Shown one piece after another: positions 53,535-62,351 of a stretch of 64,000 bases of DNA. Source of the stretch: Bog-105 sp965277435 (GTDB taxonomy: Bacteria; Acidobacteriota; Terriglobia; Bryobacterales; Bryobacteraceae). The stretch lies in contig OZ255821.1 in the NCBI GenBank assembly GCA_965277435.1, positions 5,146,001 to 5,210,000 of the forward strand. Direction: 5' to 3'. The notes below the pieces were generated by a model that worked only from the letters and a program-made list of their open reading frames with translations, was not told where the DNA came from and ran no database searches. The translations under genes were made by a program, and so were the position numbers. Position 1 is the stretch's first letter, and each line of letters begins with the position of its first letter.

Positions 53535-54536
53535 GTGCTGCTTCCGACAACCTACTTCTCTTCCCTTCTCCTCCTGGTCCTTGCTCTGATTTGTTTTAGC
53601 GTTTGGCCGGACCTCTTCCGCCGCTCCGAGACGCGCTGGCGTTTCGAGCTGTTTTCACTCGACTTTGCCTTCGGCGCCGCGACATTCGCTCTGCTGGCGG
53701 CTTACACACTAGGGACGTTCGGCCCGGAAATGACCTTCAGCGACCGTATGCTGGTGGCTGGCCGCACCTCCAGCGTTTACCTGATCGGGGCCGGAATGGT
53801 GTTCATGCTGGGGAACATGCTCCTGCTGGCGGGTATCCGACTGGTCGGCATGGCGCTGGCTTTTCTGATTGCCGCGGGAACTGCCGCCATACTGTTTTCC
53901 CTTCTTCACGTTCGCTCGGCTCAGCCGGCATTCTTGGATACTTGCGTGGTTCTCTTTTTCTTGTCAGTGGCGGGCGGCGCGCTGGCTACCTATCGGTCTT
54001 TCAATGCGGCACACCGTAGCCGCGCCACCAAGGGGCTGATACTGGCGGCGCTCTCCGGTTTGGCCTTGGGCGGCTTCCAGCCTGTTGTTCGAAATGCCGC
54101 CGACCGCGAGTTCGGCCCGGGCCCCTACGCGATCGCCCTGATGTTCTCAGTCGGCCTATTAGTAGGCACACCGGTTTTCAACTTCTTTTTCATGAACATC
54201 AAGATTGTCGGTAGCCCGATCGGTTTTGGACACTATTTTCAGGGCAGCAAGCAGGCGCACCTGCCTGGTGTGGTGAGCGGCGCTATGTTCGCTTTGGGTT
54301 TACTCGCTCTACTTCTACCGTTAAGCGCGCCGGACGAAGCAATTCCCGGTTTCCTAGCGTTTGTGCTTACCCTAGCCGGATCGGCCCTCGTTTGCGTGAC
54401 TCTCGGCATCGTGAAGTGGAAAGAACCTGCCGCTCGGCAGAAAGCCAAACCCTGGTTCTTTGCCGCTATCGGTTGTTTCTGCGTCGCCTTGGCCTTCCTT
54501 TATTTCTCGATTTCCCGTTTTCTTCCAAATCCGTAG
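53535..54536 (+). CDS. DMT/ureide-permease-like transporter
   Basis: 333 residues with about ten membrane segments and no signal peptide. The segment GSPIGFGHYFQGSKQAHLPG, preceded by FNFFFMNIKIV, recalls the ureide-permease/GRP transporters of the drug/metabolite superfamily, some of which carry sugars or purine-derived compounds. The start is a GTG. It follows the transpeptidase by 40 bases and may share its promoter. The substrate is unknown; import of a cell-wall-derived compound would fit the context but is speculation. Confidence 0.7.
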   Translation: MLLPTTYFSSLLLLVLALICFSVWPDLFRRSETRWRFELFSLDFAFGAATFALLAAYTLGTFGPEMTFSDRMLVAGRTSSVYLIGAGMVFMLGNMLLLAGIRLVGMALAFLIAAGTAAILFSLLHVRSAQPAFLDTCVVLFFLSVAGGALATYRSFNAAHRSRATKGLILAALSGLALGGFQPVVRNAADREFGPGPYAIALMFSVGLLVGTPVFNFFFMNIKIVGSPIGFGHYFQGSKQAHLPGVVSGAMFALGLLALLLPLSAPDEAIPGFLAFVLTLAGSALVCVTLGIVKWKEPAARQKAKPWFFAAIGCFCVALAFLYFSISRFLPNP

Positions 54537-54559
54537 ACGTATTCTGCGAGTAATTGCTG

Positions 54560-54979
54560 ATGGGTCTCGATTGGTTTTCAAGTGTCTGCGGTGCAAATCA
54601 ACTGCAGCCAACCTGCTTAACTCTAGGCGGAATCATTATCGCCGCAGCTTGTCTTTTGGCCTGCCCGGTTGCGATCGCCTGCACAGCAATCTTCAGGCGA
54701 AAGATTCCGCTTACCCTGAAGGTGAGCGGATTGTCCCTCGCGCTCGCCTTCCTGATTTGCGATGTACCTGTCTCTGTGGCGGCGTTCATTTGGGGTCAAG
54801 AGGGAAAACCCGGTATTGCCGCTCTCCTGCTACTTTGCGGCTTACTCGCTTTTCCTTTTTTGCTGCTCAAGGTCCTTTATTTCCTTGCCTGGGTTTGTCA
54901 AGCCACATACTCACTCATCAAGAGTCATCGCAGGTACGAACTGAAGCTGTTCACTGCTGAGCGGCCCGACATCGATTAA
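54560..54979 (+). CDS. Small membrane protein of unknown function
   Basis: 139 residues from the ATG at 54560 (a TTG two codons upstream is possible). Three hydrophobic segments are visible: GGIIIAAACLLACPVAIACT, LSLALAFLICDVPVSVAAFI, and AALLLLCGLLAFPFLLLKVL. The C-terminus is polar and basic (KSHRRYELKLF). I do not recognise a family. It sits between the transporter and cysE, on their strand, with short gaps. Confidence 0.6.
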   Translation: MGLDWFSSVCGANQLQPTCLTLGGIIIAAACLLACPVAIACTAIFRRKIPLTLKVSGLSLALAFLICDVPVSVAAFIWGQEGKPGIAALLLLCGLLAFPFLLLKVLYFLAWVCQATYSLIKSHRRYELKLFTAERPDID

Positions 54980-55019
54980 GGAATCAGGCACCGGCGGTTC
55001 ATAGGCGACAATAAGGAAA

Positions 55020-55679
55020 ATGTCGCTGCGCGAACACATTAGCGCAATCAAACGGGAGGATCCGGCCGCCAAAAGCAGCCTGGAAATCCTGCTGTGCTAT
55101 CCCGGACTCCATGCAGTGATGTTTCACCGTGCCTCACGCTGGTTTTACCGCCAGCGCTGGTATGTAACGGCTCGATTTATCTCTCAATTCGCGCGCTTCC
55201 TTACCGGTATCGAGATTCATCCCGGCGCGCGCATCGGTAAACGGCTTTTCATCGATCATGGTCTAGGGGTAGTCATTGGCGAAACAGCGGAAATCGGCGA
55301 TGATGTGCTTCTTTACCAGGGAGTGACATTAGGCGGAACGGGCAACCAATGCGGCAAACGTCATCCCACTGTCGGAGACCGTGTCGTAGTTGGTACTGGC
55401 GCCTCTGTACTCGGCAATATCAAACTTGGAAACGATGTGAAGGTGGGCGCTGGATCGGTGGTGGTTCATTCAGTGCCGGACGGAGCAACGGTCGTCGGGA
55501 TCCCTGGGCGCGTGGTGCGCGCGCGCGGAGATGCCATCGGCCATCTGGAACATGGCCAAGTGGCCGAGAGCGGCGACTCCGAACCGGCCGACCTCGAGCA
55601 GCTCAACGATCGCATCCGCGAACTCGAAGCACTGCTGCGGTTGCTACTGGACGATCGCGTTGGACAAGCGCGCGGTTGA
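55020..55679 (+). CDS. cysE: Serine O-acetyltransferase
   Basis: Transfers acetyl from acetyl-CoA to L-serine, giving O-acetylserine for cysteine synthesis. 219 residues. An N-terminal helical region (LLCYPGLHAVMFHRASRWFY) precedes a left-handed beta-helix of hexapeptide repeats (GARIGKRLFIDHGLGVVIGE, GVTLGGTGNQCGKRHPTVGD). Catalytic Asp/His are in IDHG and RHP. AAGG-type ribosome site (TAAGGAAA) is close to the ATG. The C-terminal tail is acidic and helical, not the feedback-sensitive Ile end seen in enterobacteria. It ends before a terminator shared with the convergent gene. Confidence 0.94.
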   Translation: MSLREHISAIKREDPAAKSSLEILLCYPGLHAVMFHRASRWFYRQRWYVTARFISQFARFLTGIEIHPGARIGKRLFIDHGLGVVIGETAEIGDDVLLYQGVTLGGTGNQCGKRHPTVGDRVVVGTGASVLGNIKLGNDVKVGAGSVVVHSVPDGATVVGIPGRVVRARGDAIGHLEHGQVAESGDSEPADLEQLNDRIRELEALLRLLLDDRVGQARG

Positions 55680-55684
55680 GTTTC

Positions 55685-55718
55685 AAAAAGGCCGCCACGC
55701 AAATCTGCATAGCGGCCC
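55685..55718 (-). terminator. Rho-independent terminator of the PEP-CTERM gene
   Basis: GGCCGC and GCGGCC form a stem (with further pairing inside a 16-base loop) at 55690-55717. On the minus strand the stem is followed by TTTTTG. It lies 26 bases past the stop codon of the PEP-CTERM gene and may serve cysE as well. Confidence 0.7.
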
Positions 55719-55743
55719 AAGTTACGCTTTCTTGACTCTCAAA

Positions 55744-56814
55744 TTACTTAACCAAACGCCGTCGGTAGATCAAGACCGCCCCGAATCCAGCGGCCAGCAG
55801 ACAAATTCCGAAAGTCGCCGGTTCCGGAGTGGCTGTCGTGTTTGCGACAAAGTCCAAGCCGTGCAAACCCACGCCATTCACCAGCGGAGTGACCACACCC
55901 GTACTCGGATCCACACTGCCAAAACTGCTGCCGACGTTTACAAACAACGAACCGGGAGTCAGCCCTGTCGCCGAAACAGCATAAACCAGGTTACTCGTTG
56001 TATCTGTCATGTAAAAGGTTCCGGAGGTCGACGTTGCGTAAATACTATCGTCCGGACTGCCGATTGTGACGCCGTTCGCACCACTCAGCTTAATCGACCT
56101 GACTGACTGATTGGTTTGTCCCGGATTCGCAATAAAATTTAATGCTCCATCCGCCTCACCGGTCAAAACCAATCCGCCGGTAGGAGTAGATTTGAGCGAA
56201 TCTGCATCGGTCGCCGCAATTCCCGCTCCGGTCACGACACCAGTCTGTGAAATCGGGGAACTTGGAGTAGAACTATTCAACTTCACCACCACCGGATCGC
56301 TCGTGGTAGCTGGGTTGGTTTCACTCATGTACACACTGTTACCGATGAAAGCCACGTCATCGAAGCCGCGCGTACTGGATGAAGCCGTGTACGGAGCGCC
56401 ATAGGTGAACGCGCTCACCGCCTTAGTCGAAGGATTTATAATGCTCAGCTGCGAGATCGCATCCTGATTCTGTAAAGCCCAAACCATGCCCGTATTCGGA
56501 TTTACTTTCACTCCGTCGACCGATCCCGCCAGCAACCACGTATTCTGGACTGTGCCGGAAGGAGTGTACTGAACGATTGTGCTCTTGCCGCTGTAGTCGG
56601 TCGAACTGGCCCCATTGCCGTATTCGATCCACAACGACCCATTGCCAAACGAGACCGAGTCCGGCTCTGTTGCCGAAACGGCGCTTCCATTCGCAATGAC
56701 GTTTGTCGTAAACGATGCTGCGCTCGCTGGCATGCTGCTCATCGACATTGCCGCCAGCGCGAGCGCGCAGGCACCGAGCCGCGACTTAATCCGGCCTTCG
56801 CTTGAATGCTTCAT
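55744..56814 (-). CDS. PEP-CTERM exported protein
   Basis: 356 residues. A signal peptide (about 15-33, ACALALAAMSMSSMPASAAS) starts the chain. The body resembles a propeller-like protein of NHL/6-bladed type (VSFGNGSLWIEYGNG, VKVNPNTGMVWALQNQD). It ends in TPEPATFGICLLAAGFGAVL then IYRRRLVK: a PEP motif, hydrophobic helix and Arg cluster, the exosortase sorting signal. No exosortase gene is in the window. The ATG has GGGAGGAATTC upstream. Likely surface-displayed; role unknown. Confidence 0.88.
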   Translation of the reverse strand: MKHSSEGRIKSRLGACALALAAMSMSSMPASAASFTTNVIANGSAVSATEPDSVSFGNGSLWIEYGNGASSTDYSGKSTIVQYTPSGTVQNTWLLAGSVDGVKVNPNTGMVWALQNQDAISQLSIINPSTKAVSAFTYGAPYTASSSTRGFDDVAFIGNSVYMSETNPATTSDPVVVKLNSSTPSSPISQTGVVTGAGIAATDADSLKSTPTGGLVLTGEADGALNFIANPGQTNQSVRSIKLSGANGVTIGSPDDSIYATSTSGTFYMTDTTSNLVYAVSATGLTPGSLFVNVGSSFGSVDPSTGVVTPLVNGVGLHGLDFVANTTATPEPATFGICLLAAGFGAVLIYRRRLVK

Positions 56815-57057
56815 GAATTCCTCCCTGGTGTGGTCCTTTAGTCTGGCCCTTTGCGGTGCTCGGGCATCTTTCCGGGCTTCACCAAAGAATTAACGCTTGG
56901 GGATTACAGCGTGATGAAGGAGTTCGCTTTTTAGACGAAAACTCCTGAGCCTACAGATGAGTTGAAATCGTTCATCCAGGAAGCCCACCCGTAAAACCAC
57001 TAGACGGCCCCAAACAGGCGTGCTACTCTCAGTTGCATTTCCAATGCGGCTCCGCCG

Positions 57058-58521
57058 ATGAGAATCCGCTTTCACCCCTACCTACTTCTTTTCCTCCTCA
57101 TGCGAGCCGAGGCTGCCCACATCGCCAGCGTTGCTCCGTCTAATTCACCTTTGCACTTACAGGTTCGGTTACAAACACACCTGACCAGTTACTCATCGCA
57201 ACCAGGCATGCTTTTTGATTGTGTCGTCATCGCACCCCTCGAATGGAACAATCAGATCCTGATTCCTTCCGGCAGCATTGTTCGCGGCAGAGTAATAAAA
57301 GCTGTCTCCGTCCGCTTTGGCATTGTTCACGAACGGGCTCAGCTGCGGCTGCAGTTCTTCGAATATCGCACGCCGGCCGGTCTTACCTTCCCGCTCAACG
57401 CCCGTCTTTCCGCTATCGATAATGCCCGCGAGGATGTAGCGTCTAACGGGACGATCAAAGGTGTTCTGGCAGCGGAAAATCCGGACGAACTTCTCGGCGG
57501 CTTTTGGAACAAACCCTCCATGAACATGTTCTATAAGCCGCTCGAGGGCGCGACCGGCATCTATTCCGAACTCCTCGAAAAGAGTCCCCTGGGCCCGGTC
57601 GGACCCGCCATCTTGCTCGGCGTTCGCTGCTTTGTGCTGCGTTTCCCTGAACCGGAGATTCATCTCCCGCCAGGCGCAGACCTTGAACTCTCGGTGGATC
57701 GTTCGGCTTCCATCTTCGACGAACAGCCCTCCACGCCACCGCTTGAACCGCCCGCCTCGCTAGCTCACTGGCTCCCCTTGCAGCCCTCGGTTGTCGAAAA
57801 ACCACACGGACACAAAGTAGTCGACATTATCAATCTGGCCTTTCTCGGCTCACGCGAACAGCTACTTCAAGCCTTCTCCACTTCCGGATGGTATGCCGCC
57901 GATCCGACTACCTTCAAATCTTTCGGCAAACTTTATCTCGCCTTCAACGACAAACGAAAGTACAACACCGCGCCCGTTTCAAAGCTTCTGTATCGCGGTC
58001 GCTCTCCGGACTTCGTGTTCCAGAAATCCTTCGATAACGTTCTCAAACGACACCATGTCCGCATTTGGCGGGCCGGAGCAATCGATGGACGAACCGTCTG
58101 GCTAGGCGCGGCCATCCACGACACTGGCGCGAAGTTTGGCGGCAAATGCCTGCTGTTCAATCATCAAACCGACAAGAATGTCGACTCTGAACGTTCCAAA
58201 ATCAACGTGGACCTAACTTTCACCGGATGCTCTCAACCAGCTTCCTACATCCCCTGGTTAGCCGCCGACTTCAATGAAAATCATGTCGCTCAGACCGATG
58301 GCCGGCTCGCCGTGCTCGATCTCAAGACGTGTTCACCGCCTGCCTCGTTAGCGAGCTTGAACGAGCCCGCGCCCCCTTACAATCGGGTTGTCCGGCTCGC
58401 TCGTCGAGTCATTCTCGAAGGCCGAAGCTACGTGTTTCGCGACAACGCTTATTACCGCTCCTACCAGCTGATCCGCCTGGTCATCGAAAATCACGCCCGA
58501 TTACGCGGCAATGTTCAATAG
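57058..58521 (+). CDS. LssY-C domain protein, exported
   Basis: 487 residues. The N-terminus has a hydrophobic signal (YLLLFLLMRAEAAH). A beta-rich region (residues 30-240, QVRLQTHLTSYSSQPGMLFD) precedes the LssY C-terminal domain (about 255-410), with VDIINLAFLGSREQLLQAFS, GWYAADP and NTAPVSKLLYRGRSPDFVFQ. LssY-C domains are linked to lipid phosphatases and secreted proteins; the function is unclear. The ATG is a good start. It is followed after 28 bases by the discoidin-like gene. Confidence 0.78.
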   Translation: MRIRFHPYLLLFLLMRAEAAHIASVAPSNSPLHLQVRLQTHLTSYSSQPGMLFDCVVIAPLEWNNQILIPSGSIVRGRVIKAVSVRFGIVHERAQLRLQFFEYRTPAGLTFPLNARLSAIDNAREDVASNGTIKGVLAAENPDELLGGFWNKPSMNMFYKPLEGATGIYSELLEKSPLGPVGPAILLGVRCFVLRFPEPEIHLPPGADLELSVDRSASIFDEQPSTPPLEPPASLAHWLPLQPSVVEKPHGHKVVDIINLAFLGSREQLLQAFSTSGWYAADPTTFKSFGKLYLAFNDKRKYNTAPVSKLLYRGRSPDFVFQKSFDNVLKRHHVRIWRAGAIDGRTVWLGAAIHDTGAKFGGKCLLFNHQTDKNVDSERSKINVDLTFTGCSQPASYIPWLAADFNENHVAQTDGRLAVLDLKTCSPPASLASLNEPAPPYNRVVRLARRVILEGRSYVFRDNAYYRSYQLIRLVIENHARLRGNVQ

Positions 58522-58549
58522 CTGTTTACCGATCCTGGGACACTGAAAT

Positions 58550-59026
58550 ATGCGTAAACGAATTCTGGAAACCGAACCCGCCACTGCCGCCAGACACACG
58601 GACGAAAAGTGGCTCGACCTCGACCGTCTGGCAGCCGTAGAAGTTACCTCGGAAGACCCTGCCTTCCCTATCGAAAATGTGTTTCTTGAGAATCAAAATG
58701 GCGGTTGGCGCGCCTCGCAACCCGGGGTGCAGCAGATCAGGATCATGTTTGACGAACCGACGCCCGTCCGTCATATCCAATTGCGTTTCGAGGAAAGTAA
58801 ACGCGAACGCACCCAGGAGTTCACCCTCCGCTATTCGCCCGCTCCCAACGCACCAGTGATAGAAGTTGTCCGGCAGCAGTGGAGCTTCAGCCCCGGCGGC
58901 TCCACCACTGAAATCGAAAACTACTCTGTGAATCTGCCTGCGGTCTCCTCACTCGAACTTAGTATCAGACCGGATTCCGCTCAATCCGATGCCATTGCAT
59001 CGCTATCGTCATGCCGGTTAGCGTGA
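58550..59026 (+). CDS. Discoidin/F5-8C-like carbohydrate-binding protein
   Basis: 158 residues, no signal peptide. The pattern AAVEVTSEDPAFPIENVFL, NGGWRASQPGVQQIRIMFDE and IQLRFEESKRERTQEFTLRY resembles the jelly-roll of discoidin/F5-8C-type domains seen as stand-alone proteins in Acidobacteriota. The first 20 residues are polar. It probably binds a carbohydrate or another ligand, in the cytosol unless exported by an unknown route. Function is inferred only from the fold pattern. Confidence 0.62.
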   Translation: MRKRILETEPATAARHTDEKWLDLDRLAAVEVTSEDPAFPIENVFLENQNGGWRASQPGVQQIRIMFDEPTPVRHIQLRFEESKRERTQEFTLRYSPAPNAPVIEVVRQQWSFSPGGSTTEIENYSVNLPAVSSLELSIRPDSAQSDAIASLSSCRLA

Positions 59027-59318
59027 GCCGATAAATCCGAAAACAGCTCAGGTGCTAAGAGAGCCGATTAGCTGTCTGCAGTGCTCGAACTTTCAGTGCC
59101 TCACCGATTTGTTTCCGATGCTTAGGCGCGAGCCGCGATGATGCAGAAAGCTCGCTACTGCTTGAGTTGGTGAGCATCTTTCCGACATCCCCAAAGAAAT
59201 ATGTTCGGCTTAATCCGCTGACACAGCGCTCGCAGTGTGCTCAAGTTCGCCCATTTTCTCGGAGCATAAAACGTCCACCAAACAAGGGAGCGCTGCTACA
59301 CCTTTGGGATACAGTCAG
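59027..59318. other. Spacer with no recognised gene
   Basis: 292 bases between the discoidin-like gene and the stop of the MDR dehydrogenase. No RNA gene, repeat or terminator that I would defend was seen. Confidence 0.4.
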
Positions 59319-60323
59319 TCATGGATTTACTTCCATGATGATCGACTCCATTCCTTTGCTGCTGGCATATTCCCGGTGCGCCGCCTGAACGTCTTGCAGC
59401 CGGAAAGTGGCCTTTACCGGAACAGATAGCTTTCCAGCGTTGAGCCAGTTGAAGAGCAGTTCCAGATCCGGCGTGAAGTCTTTCGATGTGCGGCTCAGAC
59501 CGAAGAAGGTCGTTCGCTTCCCAGACCAGAAAAGCAGATTCCTTGCGAACAGCTTGACGACCACGGGAAGCACCGGACGCGAAGGAGTCTTGGTGAAGGC
59601 CAGGAGATTCATACCGTACCCGACCAAGACTCCTCCTTTTTTGAGAATCGAATAAGACTCGTCGAAGCTTTCGAAGCCGAGCGGATCGAAGACGGCATCG
59701 ACTCCGCCCAGTTGCTTCATCGCTCTGATCCAGTTCTTATTCGAATAGTCGAACGGAATAGCTCCCATTTGTTGCAGTTGCTCGTGTTTCCCTGTTGAGG
59801 CAGTCCCGAAGACTTCGGCCCTCTGAATTTGACCGAGGGCCAGCAGGGCTTGGCCAACTGCGCCACTGAGACCATGCACAAAGATCCTCTGGCCGGATTT
59901 GACGTGCGCGGCATGATGCAACATTTGGTAAGCGGTCACCCAGTCCAGGACGAGCGCCACAGCTAACTTTGGATCTGTTCCTTCAGGCACCCGTATCAGG
60001 AAGCGCTCGGGAAGGTTGACCAGTTCTGCCTGCCCTTCGTATTTAGACAGACAAGCGACGCGATCGCCCTGCTGAAATTTGGAGCAGCCCTTGCCGTTAC
60101 GGCGCACCTTGCCCACAACGCTATAGCCGGGTGTGAGCGGCGCCTTTTTTTGAAAGGGGTATTTACCACGGCGCATGTTGACGTCGGAACCTGAGACGAC
60201 GGAGTATTCGACAGCGACTTGAACTTCCCCGGCAGCTGGATCTGCGATATCACTTTCAACGATTGCGAGTTTGCTTTCGTCACCGAATTCCGTAATCAGC
60301 ACCTTCTTGATTTTTGGCATCAC
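59319..60323 (-). CDS. Medium-chain (MDR) dehydrogenase, quinone-oxidoreductase-like
   Basis: 334 residues. GroES-like N-domain (YSVVSGSDVNMRRGKYPFQK, TPGYSVVGKVRRNGKGCSKF) and a Rossmann domain with the variant glycine motif FVHGLSGAVGQALL. The structural zinc cysteines of true alcohol dehydrogenases are absent, so it is closer to quinone oxidoreductases or the enoyl-reductase-like MDRs. It is NAD(P)H dependent. The substrate is unknown. Its start is 48 bases from the divergent GH13 gene start, so they may share a control region. Confidence 0.85.
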   Translation of the reverse strand: MMPKIKKVLITEFGDESKLAIVESDIADPAAGEVQVAVEYSVVSGSDVNMRRGKYPFQKKAPLTPGYSVVGKVRRNGKGCSKFQQGDRVACLSKYEGQAELVNLPERFLIRVPEGTDPKLAVALVLDWVTAYQMLHHAAHVKSGQRIFVHGLSGAVGQALLALGQIQRAEVFGTASTGKHEQLQQMGAIPFDYSNKNWIRAMKQLGGVDAVFDPLGFESFDESYSILKKGGVLVGYGMNLLAFTKTPSRPVLPVVVKLFARNLLFWSGKRTTFFGLSRTSKDFTPDLELLFNWLNAGKLSVPVKATFRLQDVQAAHREYASSKGMESIIMEVNP

Positions 60324-60371
60324 TCAGTATGTGACGATCTTACATTTAGGATGGACTGCGACTCTAGAGCT

Positions 60372-61751
60372 ATGAAGGTTTCACGGCTCTGCGTTGCGCT
60401 TGCTCTGTGTGCGAGTTCTTTTGGGCAGAATCTTTCCTTCGGTTCGCGTGAGGCTCGTCCGGTACCCGAATGGATGAACAGGTTGTCGATTTACGAAGTC
60501 TGGCTGAATGCCTTCAGCAAGGAAGGCACGTTGCGTGGCGCAATCGACGGGCTGAAAAGGGTATCCGCTCTGGGCGTGTCAGTTGTGTATTTAGGTCCGA
60601 TTGCTAAGCGGTCCGGGACTCCGCACGCATCACCATATAACATCGCGGATTACAGTGCGATCGATCCGCAATACGGCGACGATCAGGATTTACACGACTT
60701 TGTTACGGCAGCGCACAAGCTGAATTTGAAGGTGATGCTGGACATCGTGTACTATCACGCGGCTCCGGATGGCGTCATGATGCAACATCCAGACTGGCTG
60801 GTGCACACCGGCGACGGCAGGATTGCTCGCGGCTTTTGGCCCCAGCCTCTTCCTGATTACCGGAATCCGCGGGTCCGAAAATATCTAATCGAGAGCCTGG
60901 TTCACTGGGTTCGCGACTTCAAGGTGGATGGTTTTCGATGCGATGTCGGAGCGGGCGTGCCTGTTTCCTTTTGGGAAGAGGCGAGGAAGGCGCTTGATCA
61001 GGTGAACCGCGAGGTGATTCTTCTTTCCGAGTCCGATCGACCGGACGACCAGTTGCAAGCGTTCGACATCAATTACAACTTTGCAGGATATTTGACGCTT
61101 CGTTCGGTGATTCGCGATGGACAGCCCGCCAGTAAGATTCGAGAGAAGTGGGAAGAAACCTGGAATGCTTTTCCGCACGGCTCGAGGCTGCTGCGGTTCA
61201 GTGACAATCATGACTGGCGGCGCGCGGTTGTCCAGTTCGGTGACAAAGGCGCCTTGGCCGCGTCCATTCTCAACTTCACGTTAGATGGCATTCCATTTCT
61301 CTATAACGGGCAGGAGATCGCCGATTGCGAGCCTACGCACTGGCTGACGAACCTGCCGATCCAGTGGCCGCAACGCAGCGACCGCAACGACAGCGAGGCC
61401 AGCGAAGAGACGCTCGGGAAGTACAAGCGGCTGGTTGCGATGCGAAACAAGTATGCGGCACTAACATCCGGAGAGTTGCTATGGATTAACAACAGCGAAC
61501 CGGAAAGTGTGTTGAGCTTTCTGCGGAAGAAAGGAGACGAAGAGATCGCGGTGATTTTGAATTTGTCGAACCGCGACACGCATGTCACGATTGATCTTCC
61601 GGTCATGGACTATTCGTCGATTGACAATTTACTGAGCGAAGGCAAAACGTATTTCCCACTGTATTCGGGTCGTGTTTCTGCTGAACTGGGAGCCTACCAG
61701 GCGATTGTGGGTAAACGCATTCCCTTGGCGGCGTTGAAACCAACCCAGTAA
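60372..61751 (+). CDS. Secreted GH13 alpha-amylase-family enzyme
   Basis: 459 residues from the ATG at 60372, which begins a signal peptide (LCVALALCASSFGQ); the longer open frame overlaps the divergent dehydrogenase. The (beta/alpha)8 barrel motifs are all visible: DIVYYHA (region I), GFRCDVGAG with nucleophile D191, LLSESD with acid/base E220, and FSDNHD with D281. C-terminal beta-sandwich from about 390. It acts on alpha-glucosidic bonds; starch, maltodextrin, sucrose or trehalose cannot be distinguished. Confidence 0.9.
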   Translation: MKVSRLCVALALCASSFGQNLSFGSREARPVPEWMNRLSIYEVWLNAFSKEGTLRGAIDGLKRVSALGVSVVYLGPIAKRSGTPHASPYNIADYSAIDPQYGDDQDLHDFVTAAHKLNLKVMLDIVYYHAAPDGVMMQHPDWLVHTGDGRIARGFWPQPLPDYRNPRVRKYLIESLVHWVRDFKVDGFRCDVGAGVPVSFWEEARKALDQVNREVILLSESDRPDDQLQAFDINYNFAGYLTLRSVIRDGQPASKIREKWEETWNAFPHGSRLLRFSDNHDWRRAVVQFGDKGALAASILNFTLDGIPFLYNGQEIADCEPTHWLTNLPIQWPQRSDRNDSEASEETLGKYKRLVAMRNKYAALTSGELLWINNSEPESVLSFLRKKGDEEIAVILNLSNRDTHVTIDLPVMDYSSIDNLLSEGKTYFPLYSGRVSAELGAYQAIVGKRIPLAALKPTQ

Positions 61752-61797
61752 AAGGCGCGGAATTCCATTTGCATCTTTTTGTGATACAAGTGAATGC

Positions 61798-62067
61798 ATG
61801 AGCACTACAATTAGTTTTCGCACGGAAGAGCAGCAACGCGAACGTCTCGACCAAATTGCCGGTGAGCTCGACCGCAACCGTAACTGGGTGATCAACAAGG
61901 CGATTGACGACTACCTGGAGCAGTACGAATGGGAACGGGCAAAGATCAAACGCGGCGTAGCAGATTTTGCAGCCGGTCGCAGTTCTTCCGCCGAGGAATT
62001 CAAGGCCAAGCTGGAGAAAAAGATGCGCTCGACGACAGTCAAACGATCAAAAACCAAAGCGGAATGA
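61798..62067 (+). CDS. parD: ParD-like ribbon-helix-helix antitoxin
   Basis: 89 residues: N-terminal beta strand and two helices (TTISFRTEEQQRERLDQIAG, ELDRNRNWVINKAIDDYLEQ), then a charged helix with AGRSSSAEEFKAKLEKK that should wrap the toxin. It binds DNA and represses the pair, as is usual for type II modules. The stop overlaps the toxin start (ATGA). A frameshifted paralogue lies at 11636-11918. The short spacer upstream holds TTGCAT and GATACA boxes that could be the promoter. Confidence 0.9.
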   Translation: MSTTISFRTEEQQRERLDQIAGELDRNRNWVINKAIDDYLEQYEWERAKIKRGVADFAAGRSSSAEEFKAKLEKKMRSTTVKRSKTKAE

Positions 62068-62333
62068 AATACCGCATCTCGGCGGAAACAGAACGCGACG
62101 TATTCGAGATTTTCGATTACATCGTTCAGGACAACCCAGATGCGGCAGCAGAGACCATCGGCAAGCTTTTAGGCACCTTTGAACGGCTCACCGTTTATCC
62201 TCGGCTCGGACATGCGGGCCGCGAGCCGCGAACCCGGGAATTCATGCAACCGCCTTACCTGATTGTCTACAGCGTCGAGGAGGAGGTAATTCAGATTCAT
62301 GCCGTGATTCACGGTCGGAGGCTCTACGTCTGA
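62064..62333 (+). CDS. parE: ParE/RelE-superfamily toxin
   Basis: 89 residues from the ATG at 62064. MKYRISAETERDVFEIFDYI then VQDNPDAAAETIGKLLGTFE, LTVYPRLGHAGREP and IVYSVEEEVIQIHAVIHGRR match the ParE type. Members poison gyrase or, in RelE relatives, cleave mRNA. The longer open frame upstream is not coding, because it overlaps the antitoxin in another frame. It is co-translated with the antitoxin. All expected regions are present, so the pair may be active. Confidence 0.9.
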   Translation: MKYRISAETERDVFEIFDYIVQDNPDAAAETIGKLLGTFERLTVYPRLGHAGREPRTREFMQPPYLIVYSVEEEVIQIHAVIHGRRLYV

Positions 62334-62351
62334 GAACCGCGGAGTCAAGGA